A stretch of 64,000 nucleotides of DNA from Pseudomonadota bacterium (GTDB lineage: Bacteria; Myxococcota; Myxococcia; Myxococcales; Myxococcaceae), in NCBI GenBank assembly GCA_023426545.1, contig JAFAAN010000071.1, positions 20,581 through 84,580 of the forward strand, given 5' to 3'. The notes beneath the pieces are model-generated. The model saw nothing but the letters and a program-made list of their open reading frames with translations. It was not told the origin of the DNA and did no database searches. Shown here in pieces: positions 26,203 to 33,240 of this stretch (positions are counted from its first letter, which is position 1; each line of letters begins with the position of its first letter). A program made the position numbers and the translations under genes.

Positions 26203-27690
26203 ATGTCACGTCCGCAGCGCTGTCCCCATATCCGTATCGCCATCGTGGGCAGTGGCTTCGCGGGCCTGGGGATGGCCATCCGTCTCAAGCAGGAGGGCAT
26301 CGAGGACTTCCTCGTCTTCGAGCGCGCGGCGTCGCTGGGCGGCGTCTGGCGCGACAACACCTATCCGGGGTGCGCGTGCGACGTCCCGTCCCATCTCTAC
26401 TCGTTCTCGTTCGCGCCCAATTCCCAGTGGTCTCGCGCGTACTCACCCCAGCCGGAGATTCACGCCTACCTGCGCGCATGCGCCGACCGCTTCGGCCTGT
26501 CGCCGCACCTGCGCTTCGGGCACGCGCTCACCGAGGCGGCCTGGGACGAGCGCGCACAGTGCTGGCGCCTGGAGACGTCCGCGGGACGCTACACCGCGGA
26601 CCTGCTCGTCTCCGCCGTGGGCGGGCTGAGCGAGCCCGCGGTTCCCAGCCTGCCCGGCCTGGCATCGTTCCAGGGCAAGGTGATGCACTCGGCGCGGTGG
26701 GACGGCGGGTACTCGCTGGCCGGGAAGCGGGTGGCCGTCATCGGTACCGGGGCCTCCGCCGTCCAGTTCGTCCCCCGCATCCAGCCCCAGGTGGAGCGGC
26801 TGCTCCTCTTCCAGCGCACGCCGCCGTGGGTGCTGCCGCGCGAGGACCACGACATTGGCGCCCGGGCCCGGTGGCTCTTCCAGCGGGTACCAGGGGCCCG
26901 CCGGCTCCTGCGCTGGGGCCTCTATCTGATACGGGAGGTCTCGGTCCTCGGGTTCTTGAACCCGTGGCTGCTGCGGCTCGTCCAGCGGCGGGCGCTGAGA
27001 CACCTGCGGCGCTCCGTGGCGGACCCTGTCCTGCGCGAGAAGCTCACGCCCCGGTACGTCATGGGGTGCAAGCGCATCCTCGTTTCCGATGACTACCTTC
27101 CCGCCCTCACGCGGGAGAACGTGGACGTCATCACCTCGGGGATTCGGGAGGTGCGCGAGCGCTCCCTCGTCACCCAGGAGGGCCACGTGCATCCGGTGGA
27201 CGCCATCATCCTCGGCACGGGGTTCCGCGTGACGGACATGCCCATCGCTCATCACATCCGGGGGCGCGGGGGGCGCACGCTCGCCCAGGTGTGGGATGGC
27301 ACCATGAAGGCGCACCTGGGGACCTCGGTGAGCGGCTTTCCCAACCTCTTCATGCTCCTGGGGCCGAACACCGGGCTGGGACACACATCTGTCATCCTGA
27401 TGATGGAGAGCCAGATGGAGCACGTGCTGGGCGCGCTTCGTTACGTGGAGGGGCGGGGGCTGGCCGCGGTGGAGCCCTCGGGCGAGGCGCAGGCGCGGTT
27501 CGTCCGGCAGCTCGACACCCGGATGGCGGGGACCGTGTGGGCGACCGGGGGCTGCAAGAGCTGGTACCAGGACGCCACCGGCCGGAACTCCACCCTGTGG
27601 CCGGGGTCCACGCTGTCGTTCCGCCGGCGCGTGGCGCATTTCGAGCCTTCCGAATACGTGGCCATTCCCCGCCGGTCCGGGCCGGAGTAG
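26203..27690 (+). CDS. Flavin-containing monooxygenase (Baeyer-Villiger type)
   Basis: A 495-residue FAD/NADPH monooxygenase. The FAD-binding GSGFAGLGMA is at about 14-23, the VWRDNTYPGCACD segment of BVMO/FMO enzymes follows, and the NADPH-binding GTGASAVQ is near 183-190. It probably inserts oxygen into ketones or N/S groups; the substrate is unknown. The start is the ATG of MSRPQRCPH at 26203 with GAGGGAG 8 nt upstream, rather than an ATG 30 nt earlier. It is divergent from the FBP gene. Confidence 0.9.
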   Translation: MSRPQRCPHIRIAIVGSGFAGLGMAIRLKQEGIEDFLVFERAASLGGVWRDNTYPGCACDVPSHLYSFSFAPNSQWSRAYSPQPEIHAYLRACADRFGLSPHLRFGHALTEAAWDERAQCWRLETSAGRYTADLLVSAVGGLSEPAVPSLPGLASFQGKVMHSARWDGGYSLAGKRVAVIGTGASAVQFVPRIQPQVERLLLFQRTPPWVLPREDHDIGARARWLFQRVPGARRLLRWGLYLIREVSVLGFLNPWLLRLVQRRALRHLRRSVADPVLREKLTPRYVMGCKRILVSDDYLPALTRENVDVITSGIREVRERSLVTQEGHVHPVDAIILGTGFRVTDMPIAHHIRGRGGRTLAQVWDGTMKAHLGTSVSGFPNLFMLLGPNTGLGHTSVILMMESQMEHVLGALRYVEGRGLAAVEPSGEAQARFVRQLDTRMAGTVWATGGCKSWYQDATGRNSTLWPGSTLSFRRRVAHFEPSEYVAIPRRSGPE

Positions 27691-27909
27691 ACATGCCGAA
27701 TCGGACGGTGATGGGCACCGCCCCCCTTCTTCTGGAGGCTTTGTGAACACGCCCCTTGTGCTTGCCGCAGTGGAACTCCTGTTCGCCTCGGGGGCGCAGG
27801 CCGCCTAAGCCGGCCACGAAGGTCCCGCACAGCGTGGTCCCGCTCCCCTCGAGGTGCCCTGAAGAGCCAGGTGCGCCACAGGCACCGCTGTGTCCGGAGT
27901 CCTTCAATC

Positions 27910-28998
27910 ATGTCGCTCGAATCCCTCGGCTGGGGTCCAGCCTTCATCGACGCATTCACCTCCCTCGCCTCACAGTCCACGTCGCCCCTCGTGCCTGGCC
28001 GTGTCGTGCGCCAGCAGCGGGGCCTGCTCACCGTCCAGACGCAGTCGCGCGTCCTGCTCGCGCGGACCGCCGGGCGGCTCCTCCATCAGGCGCCCGGGGC
28101 TGAAGCCCTGCCTGCCATCGGAGACTGGGTGGCGCTCCAGCTCCCCGAAGGCGAGGGGGAGGCGCTCATCCACGCGGTGCTGCCGCGCACCAGCGTGCTC
28201 ACCCGGCGCGAGGCCGGCGGTGAGCACGAGGGCCAGCTCATCGCCGCCAACCTCGACATTGTGTTCCTCGTCGCCGGGCTGGATGGCAACTTCAACCCTC
28301 GCCGCATCGAGCGGGCGCTCACCCTGGCGTGGAGCAGCGGCGCCTCCCCCGTGGTGGTGCTCACCAAGGCGGACCTCCATCCGGACGCGGCCGCGCTCGT
28401 CGCCGAGGTGGAAGACCTGGCCCCGGGCGTCCCGGTGCTCGCGCTGAGCGCCTGGACGGGAGAGGGCATCGCCGCGCTGGATGCGTCCCTCCCCGCCGGG
28501 AAGACGGGGGCGCTGGTCGGCTCCTCCGGCGTGGGCAAGTCCACGCTGGTCAACCGGCTCCTGGGCGAGGCGCGGCTGGAGACCCAGGCCGTGCGCGCCG
28601 AGGACAGCAAGGGGCGCCACACCACCACGCACCGCGAGCTGTTCGTGCTCCCTGGCGGCGGGCTGCTCATCGACGGGCCCGGCATGCGCGAGCTGGGGCT
28701 GTGGGGCGACGAGGATGAGGGCCTCCTCCAGGCGTTCTCGGACATCCTCGAACTCGCGGAGGGCTGCCGCTTCTCGGACTGCCAGCACCAGCGGGAGCCG
28801 GGATGCGCGGTGAGGGAGGCGGCCGCCACCGGTGCGCTTTCGAAGGCGCGGCTCGCCAGCTACGAGCGGCTGCGGCGCGAGCAGGCGTACCAGGTCCGTC
28901 AGTCGAGCGCGTCGGGGGAGCGGGAGCACCGGCGTCACGTGCGGAGCCGGACGTTGATGGCCTGGGAGGCCATGCGCTCCAAGCGCCGGCGCGACTGA
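27910..28998 (+). CDS. rsgA: Ribosome small subunit-dependent GTPase RsgA
   Basis: A 362-residue circularly permuted GTPase that matures the 30S subunit. Motif order is permuted as expected: G4 (VLTKADL near 163) comes before G1 (GSSGVGKSTL near 210) and G3 (DGPGMRELG near 258). An N-terminal OB fold and a C-terminal zinc motif (CRFSDCQHQREPGC) frame it. The ATG at 27910 follows CGGAGT about 10 nt upstream. A strong hairpin downstream at 29043-29071 ends the unit. Confidence 0.95.
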   Translation: MSLESLGWGPAFIDAFTSLASQSTSPLVPGRVVRQQRGLLTVQTQSRVLLARTAGRLLHQAPGAEALPAIGDWVALQLPEGEGEALIHAVLPRTSVLTRREAGGEHEGQLIAANLDIVFLVAGLDGNFNPRRIERALTLAWSSGASPVVVLTKADLHPDAAALVAEVEDLAPGVPVLALSAWTGEGIAALDASLPAGKTGALVGSSGVGKSTLVNRLLGEARLETQAVRAEDSKGRHTTTHRELFVLPGGGLLIDGPGMRELGLWGDEDEGLLQAFSDILELAEGCRFSDCQHQREPGCAVREAAATGALSKARLASYERLRREQAYQVRQSSASGEREHRRHVRSRTLMAWEAMRSKRRRD

Positions 28999-29042
28999 GG
29001 TCCGAGCGAGGCGGGTGGCGGCTGGATTGACCGCCTCTCGAC

Positions 29043-29071
29043 TGCCCGGCCGCGGACCTCGCGGCCGGGCA
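29043..29071. terminator. Perfect 12-bp GC hairpin after rsgA
   Basis: TGCCCGGCCGCG and its exact complement pair around a 5-nt loop, 44 nt after the rsgA stop. There is no T-run. It stands between rsgA and the next gene's -10 box. Confidence 0.5.
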
Positions 29072-29095
29072 CCCTCTGCGCTCGAGGGGCGTGCC

Positions 29096-29101
29096 TATAC
29101 T
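29096..29101 (+). promoter_or_regulatory. -10 hexamer TATACT of the TAXI gene
   Basis: TATACT, close to the sigma-70 consensus, lies 11 nt before the ATG at 29113. No ribosome site is seen, so the transcript would have almost no leader. Confidence 0.45.
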
Positions 29102-29112
29102 CCGCGCCCATC

Positions 29113-30480
29113 ATGAAGAAGGACTCGCTCAAGGCCTATCTGCGCCGCACGTTCCGGTGGGACCTCTGGATGATGCTGGGCCCCGCGGTCGTCATCGTCA
29201 GCATCGCGTTCGCCGTCACGTTCTACTTCGTCAAGCCCGCGCCGCCGAAGACGCTCGTCATCGCCGCGGCCGGGGATGAAGGCGGCTTCCGGTACTTCGC
29301 GCGCAAGTATCAGGAGTACCTCGCCAGGCACGGCATCGCGGTGGAGATCCGCTCGACGGAGGGGTCGCTCACCAGCATCAAGCTGCTGGAGGACGAGCGC
29401 TCCGGGGTGGACGTCGCCTTCGTGCAGAGCGGGACGTCCGATGCCTCGGTGGCGCCTCGCATCGTGTCGCTGGGGAGCCTGTCCTATGTCCCCTTGTGGG
29501 TCTTCTACCGGGGCGCGCCCATCAGGGACCTGAACGCGCTCCAAGGCAAGCGCATCGTCGTGGGGCCCGAGGCGAGCGGGACGCGGGCCCTGTCCCTGAA
29601 GCTGTTGCAGGCCAATGGCGTGGGCGCCGCGCCCACGGAGCTGCTGGAGCTGGGGCGCGACGAGGGCATCGAGCTGCTCAAGCAGGGCAAGGTCGACGCC
29701 GTCTTCATCGTGTCCCCGGCGGAGTCGCCGCCCATCCAGCGGCTGGCGGCGGTGCCGGACGTGCAGATCCTCAGCTTCTCGCGAGCGGAGGCCTACGCCC
29801 GCCGCTTCCCCTTCCTGTCCCGGCAGGTGCTGCCGCGCGGCGTCTTCGACCTGGGGAAGGACGTGCCGGAACATGACGTGGTGCTGCTGTCGCCCACCGC
29901 GAACCTGGTGGCGACGGACTCGCTCCACCCGGCGCTGGCGTACCTGCTGATGCGCGCCGCCAGTGAGGTCCATGGCAAGGCGGGGATTCTGGACCGCACG
30001 GCCGAGTTCCCGGCGGCGCTGGAGGCGGGCTTTCCGCTCAGCAGCGAGGCGCGCCGCTACTACGAATCCGGCGTGCCATTCCTCCAGCGGTACCTGCCGT
30101 TCTGGGCGGCCAACCTGGTGGACCGGCTGTGGGTGATGCTGGTGCCCTTCATCGCCGTCCTGGTGCCCCTGGGGCGCGTGGCGCCGGCGCTGTACCAGTG
30201 GCGGGTGCGCTCGCGCATCTTCCGTTGGTACGCGCGGCTGAAGGAAATCGAGCTCCAACTGGAGGAGAGCCCGGGACGGGAGATGCTGGACGACATGCTG
30301 CAGCGGCTGGACGAAGCGGAGCGCGAGGTGAACCGCATCCCCATGCCCCTGGCCTACGCGGAGAACCTCTACTTCTTCCGGGAGCACGTCGACGTGGTCC
30401 GCCGTCGGCTGGTCCGGCGCATCTCCGACTCCACCGGGCCTGTCCCCGCGCCGCTCCCGGACACGGAGCGGACCGCGTAG
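29113..30480 (+). CDS. TAXI-family TRAP solute-binding protein anchored by two membrane segments
   Basis: A 455-residue protein whose core (about 45-330) is a TAXI-type substrate-binding domain (TLVIAAAGDEGG, RSTEGSLTSIKLL, GPEASGTRALSLKLL). One N-terminal membrane segment (about 17-38) replaces a cleavable signal, and a second (LWVMLVPFIAVLVPLGRVAPAL, about 345-365) leads into a cytoplasmic coiled tail. Most TAXI proteins are free periplasmic receptors paired with TRAP membrane subunits; none is nearby. This protein therefore looks like a tethered sensor or scaffold. The ligand is unknown. Confidence 0.85.
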   Translation: MKKDSLKAYLRRTFRWDLWMMLGPAVVIVSIAFAVTFYFVKPAPPKTLVIAAAGDEGGFRYFARKYQEYLARHGIAVEIRSTEGSLTSIKLLEDERSGVDVAFVQSGTSDASVAPRIVSLGSLSYVPLWVFYRGAPIRDLNALQGKRIVVGPEASGTRALSLKLLQANGVGAAPTELLELGRDEGIELLKQGKVDAVFIVSPAESPPIQRLAAVPDVQILSFSRAEAYARRFPFLSRQVLPRGVFDLGKDVPEHDVVLLSPTANLVATDSLHPALAYLLMRAASEVHGKAGILDRTAEFPAALEAGFPLSSEARRYYESGVPFLQRYLPFWAANLVDRLWVMLVPFIAVLVPLGRVAPALYQWRVRSRIFRWYARLKEIELQLEESPGREMLDDMLQRLDEAEREVNRIPMPLAYAENLYFFREHVDVVRRRLVRRISDSTGPVPAPLPDTERTA

Positions 30481-30672
30481 TCACGCGGGCCACGCGGCGC
30501 CCGGTCCACCCCGGCGCAGTGGGCCAGCGCGTGGAAGAGGACGTGCTGGTCGGTCCACACGCGCCGGCCAGGGACGTCCGGCGGCGCCTGCACCGGCTCG
30601 AAGGTCAACTCCCGCGCGGTGGCCGCAGTGACGAGGCTGGCCGGGGCGAGCCGGTAGGCCCATACGCATCGT
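30481..30672 (-). pseudogene. Coding-like fragment without start or own stop
   Basis: A minus-strand frame through 30481-30672 has almost only G/C third positions and reads like protein (RRVWTDQHVLFHALAHCAG). It has no start codon upstream and runs on into the antisense of the TAXI gene. It could be the leftover middle of a lost gene. I do not recognise it. Confidence 0.3.
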
Positions 30673-30780
30673 GAATGTGCGTGACTGTGGGCAGGCGCGA
30701 GCCCCGGCGGCTCGGAGAAAAAATGCAGGGCCCACTCAAGGTTTTCGGCGCCGTGCGTTTTGAATTTCGAAGTGGGGGAT

Positions 30781-30893
30781 GGGGAGGGAGCAAGCCCGGG
30801 GGGGCTGTTGCTTCCAGAGGTGGAGGGCGCCCCGTAGTCGGGGAGCGCAGTCATTGGGAGCACGTCGAGGGGGCGTGCTCCCAGTGTTTTTTT
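30781..30893 (+). ncRNA. Candidate three-hairpin small RNA
   Basis: About 113 nt fold into three successive hairpins. SL1 pairs GGGAGCAA (30786-30793) with UUGCUUCC (30808-30815) and contains a run of seven G (30798-30804) inside the stem-loop. SL2 pairs CCCCG (30830-30834) with CGGGG (30839-30843), extended by GCG/CGC. SL3 is a 10-bp terminator stem with T7. The region has no credible open frame. From memory, the developmental sRNA Pxr of Myxococcus has a similar three-stem-loop design with a seven-base homopolymer in SL1, but identity cannot be claimed from this sequence alone. The 5' end is unknown; a GG-N10-GC at 30689-30702 is a poor sigma-54 match. Confidence 0.5.
30855..30893 (+). terminator. 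Intrinsic terminator 1 (10-bp stem, T7)
   Basis: TGGGAGCACG at 30855-30864 pairs exactly with CGTGCTCCCA at 30874-30883. Seven T follow at 30887-30893. The orientation is plus. Confidence 0.8.
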
Positions 30894-30921
30894 CGAGAGC
30901 TCTCGTCAGAGTGGCTCACGC

Positions 30922-30964
30922 GGCGGGGAGTGCGTCGGGGGGCGCGCTCCCCGCTGTGTTTTTT
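30922..30964 (+). terminator. Intrinsic terminator 2 (12-bp stem, T6)
   Basis: GCGGGGAGTGCG at 30923-30934 pairs with CGCGCTCCCCGC at 30943-30954 with one G-U. TGTG then T6 follow. Its loop and flanks match terminator 1 closely, which suggests a diverged tandem copy. A perfect 12-bp palindrome CGAGAGCTCTCG at 30894-30905 lies between the two. Confidence 0.75.
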
Positions 30965-31016
30965 CGGGGAGCGGCGCGCAGGGCAGGGGCCCCGGGCGCC
31001 GGCCCGACGCGGGTGG

Positions 31017-31517
31017 CTACTCGGCGTTGGACGAGGGGAGCACCTTGATGGGCTGCCCGTCGTCGCCCGTCACCACGGTGCCCAGGGTCTTCTGCTGCTC
31101 GGCCGTGGGCGTACCAATGGTGAAGCTGGACACCTTCGACAGGTGCGTGCCCCGGAAGATGCCCGTGACGGTGACCACCAACAGTGACTGACCCTCACCC
31201 GGGGTGAAGCTGACGTCGAGCTCGGACACGGTGTCCTGGACGAAGCTGGCGCCCGCCACCGGGGTGGCCGCGCTCTTCACCTTCAGCCCGTCCACGCCGG
31301 AGATGCTGACCTGGACGTCGGTCGCCGGCGCGTCGAAGCGCAGGGTGACGCGGGCCTGGTCCTCACCGACCCGCGCGTCCACCTTCACGGGGGCGGCGGT
31401 CTTCTGGGTGTCGGCGCTGTCGGTGGGCGTGGCGTTGGACTTCGACTGGGAGGTGCAGGCCACGGGCGCCGTGAGCGCGAGGAGGCCGGACAGGGCTGCG
31501 ATTGCCTTGATGTTCAT
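31017..31517 (-). CDS. Lipoprotein of unknown function
   Basis: A 166-residue protein with a lipobox signal (ALSGLLALTAPVAC, Cys at about 21). The mature part is Ser/Thr-rich, then a beta-sandwich-like domain (ARVTLRFDAPATDVQVSISGVDG) comparable to small Ig-like folds. GGAG lies 5 nt before the ATG at 31517. It follows the HEXXH lipoprotein gene by 13 bp, so the two are probably one operon exporting partner lipoproteins. Confidence 0.75.
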   Translation of the reverse strand: MNIKAIAALSGLLALTAPVACTSQSKSNATPTDSADTQKTAAPVKVDARVGEDQARVTLRFDAPATDVQVSISGVDGLKVKSAATPVAGASFVQDTVSELDVSFTPGEGQSLLVVTVTGIFRGTHLSKVSSFTIGTPTAEQQKTLGTVVTGDDGQPIKVLPSSNAE

Positions 31518-31530
31518 GTGCGCTCCGGAA

Positions 31531-33144
31531 TCACTCGCTGGTGATGGAGAGGGTGGGAAGGGGGCTGTAGGCGCCGATCGTCTCCTTGAAGCCGAAGACG
31601 ACGGCGACATAGGGCGCATCGGCACGGGTCGTGATGGTGACGCGTTCATCGCCGGCGTAGCTGGCGTCGGAATAGGCCAGGAGCCGGCCCTCGCCGTAGA
31701 CCTGGACGCCCACGTCCTCTTTCAAGTGCGTGGCGGTGATGGTCATCGTGCGGCCGGTGCCGGTGAAGACGAAGTACTGGTTCTGCTCGCGCTTGTTGAA
31801 GTCGTTGCCGCCCCGGAGCGGGACGCTGGCGGCGTACGGGGTGGACGTCACGTTGGTGTAGATGCCGCGCAGCTGCGCGTCGCCGTCGCCCCAGTCCGAG
31901 GTGATGGAGCCGATGTTGTAGAAGGCCAGCAGCGCGTCCACGTCCGCCGCGTTCACGCCGGGCTGGGCCTTGAGCCCGTTGATGAACGAGCCGATGGTGG
32001 TCACCGCGGGCGTCGACTTCTGCGGGCCCACCAGCACGTCGTAGAGGATGCCGATGTCATAGGACACGCGGTCGAACGGCTCGTTGGTCCCGGAGTCGTG
32101 GAGGTCATAGAGGAGGCGGAAGACGCTCATCTCGGAGAAGGCGCCCCGGCTCGGGTCGTCGGTGGTGGGCGTGGGCTCGCTCTCCGCGTCGAAGCCGAAG
32201 GTCACCAGCGAGGAGCCGCTCCACAGCGAGTCGACGTAGATGGGCTCCGGCAGGATGATGCTCGCGAGCGCGTTGCCGTAGCCCTCGCCGAAGGCGATGC
32301 GCGGGTCCAGGATGTCACCGCTGGAGTGCGGCCCGCCCGGGCTGTCCGCGCGCGACAGGTTGGCCTCGAAGAAGTGCCCCCACTCATGGACGATGACGTG
32401 GGCGTCGAACTCGTCCGTGTCCACGCCTTCCCGTCCGAGCACGTAGATCTCGTTCTCCGAGAACGAGTAGTGCGAGGTGCCAATCTGCCCCACGGCCTTG
32501 TTGCCCGACTGCGGGACGTTCTTCGGGCTCCAGTTCACCTTGAGCAGCGGGAAGTCGACCGGGCGGACGTCCATGAACGCCCGCGCCGCGGTGTACATGG
32601 TGTCGAGGATGGCGAAGGGCGCCGCGGCGCGCTGGCTCGCGGTGTAGCCGGACCCCGACCAGCCGTGGGCGGCGTGCAGGTTCTTGGTCGTGACCGAGGG
32701 GGTGATGTTGTCTCCCACCCCCCAGATGGCGTTGTTGGCGGTGTTGTCCTCGACTTGGATTGGCGGCGTGGCCGTCTTGGCGAGCGCGACCACCGACAGG
32801 GTCCCCGTGCCGGAGGGCCGATAGGTGAGGGTGTAGCGCCCCTGCTCGTTGGTCGTTCCATCGGCGAGGACCCGCGTCCCCTGACGCACCTGCACGACGG
32901 CGTTGCGCAACGGCCGCGCGGAGGCGTTGGCGAAGTCCAGCGTGCCCCGGCGCGTGGAGGGCGAGTAGACGGCCGGGACGAAGTCATAGGTTACGGTACC
33001 GCTCAGCGTGACGGGGTCCCCCGTCCAGCCGCCATCGTCCTCGTCGTCATCATCGCCGAAACACGCAGGTGCCAGCGCCAGGGTGAATGCGAGTGCCAGA
33101 GCCCTGCGGGCGAGGCCTCGCGTCGAACTGCGCGTCACGTCCAT
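31531..33144 (-). CDS. Lipoprotein with HEXXH zinc-protease motif
   Basis: A 537-residue lipoprotein: signal ALALAFTLALAPACFG with the lipid Cys near 27, then an acidic DDDDEDD stretch. An N-terminal carboxypeptidase-regulatory-like beta domain (NEQGRYTLTYRPSGTG) is followed by a catalytic-type domain with VIVHEWGHFFE (HEWGH near 251), a gluzincin-style zinc motif, and FGEGYGNAL as a possible third-ligand segment. The C-terminal about 90 residues resemble a pre-peptidase C-terminal domain. The start is the ATG at 33144 with GGGAGAG 6 nt upstream. Protease activity is inferred; the family is not recognised. Confidence 0.75.
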   Translation of the reverse strand: MDVTRSSTRGLARRALALAFTLALAPACFGDDDDEDDGGWTGDPVTLSGTVTYDFVPAVYSPSTRRGTLDFANASARPLRNAVVQVRQGTRVLADGTTNEQGRYTLTYRPSGTGTLSVVALAKTATPPIQVEDNTANNAIWGVGDNITPSVTTKNLHAAHGWSGSGYTASQRAAAPFAILDTMYTAARAFMDVRPVDFPLLKVNWSPKNVPQSGNKAVGQIGTSHYSFSENEIYVLGREGVDTDEFDAHVIVHEWGHFFEANLSRADSPGGPHSSGDILDPRIAFGEGYGNALASIILPEPIYVDSLWSGSSLVTFGFDAESEPTPTTDDPSRGAFSEMSVFRLLYDLHDSGTNEPFDRVSYDIGILYDVLVGPQKSTPAVTTIGSFINGLKAQPGVNAADVDALLAFYNIGSITSDWGDGDAQLRGIYTNVTSTPYAASVPLRGGNDFNKREQNQYFVFTGTGRTMTITATHLKEDVGVQVYGEGRLLAYSDASYAGDERVTITTRADAPYVAVVFGFKETIGAYSPLPTLSITSE

Positions 33145-33161
33145 TCGGTTCTCTCCCGCCT

Positions 33162-33181
33162 GCCCTCGCGCATTCGAGGGC
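33162..33181. terminator. Small hairpin between thrA and the HEXXH lipoprotein
   Basis: GCCCTCG and CGAGGGC pair perfectly around a 6-nt loop, 17 nt upstream of the lipoprotein start. There is no T-run on the minus strand. Confidence 0.3.
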
Positions 33182-33240
33182 ATGCGGGGCATTGTCGACA
33201 AGTACACCGCCAACTTCAAACGCCCATTGGCCGCGTGGCT

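Noticed and set aside
30781..30893. Calling this RNA Pxr outright
   Set aside because: Only a resemblance in architecture recalled from memory; sequence comparison could not be done and the neighbouring genes are not confirmed as the known pxr context.
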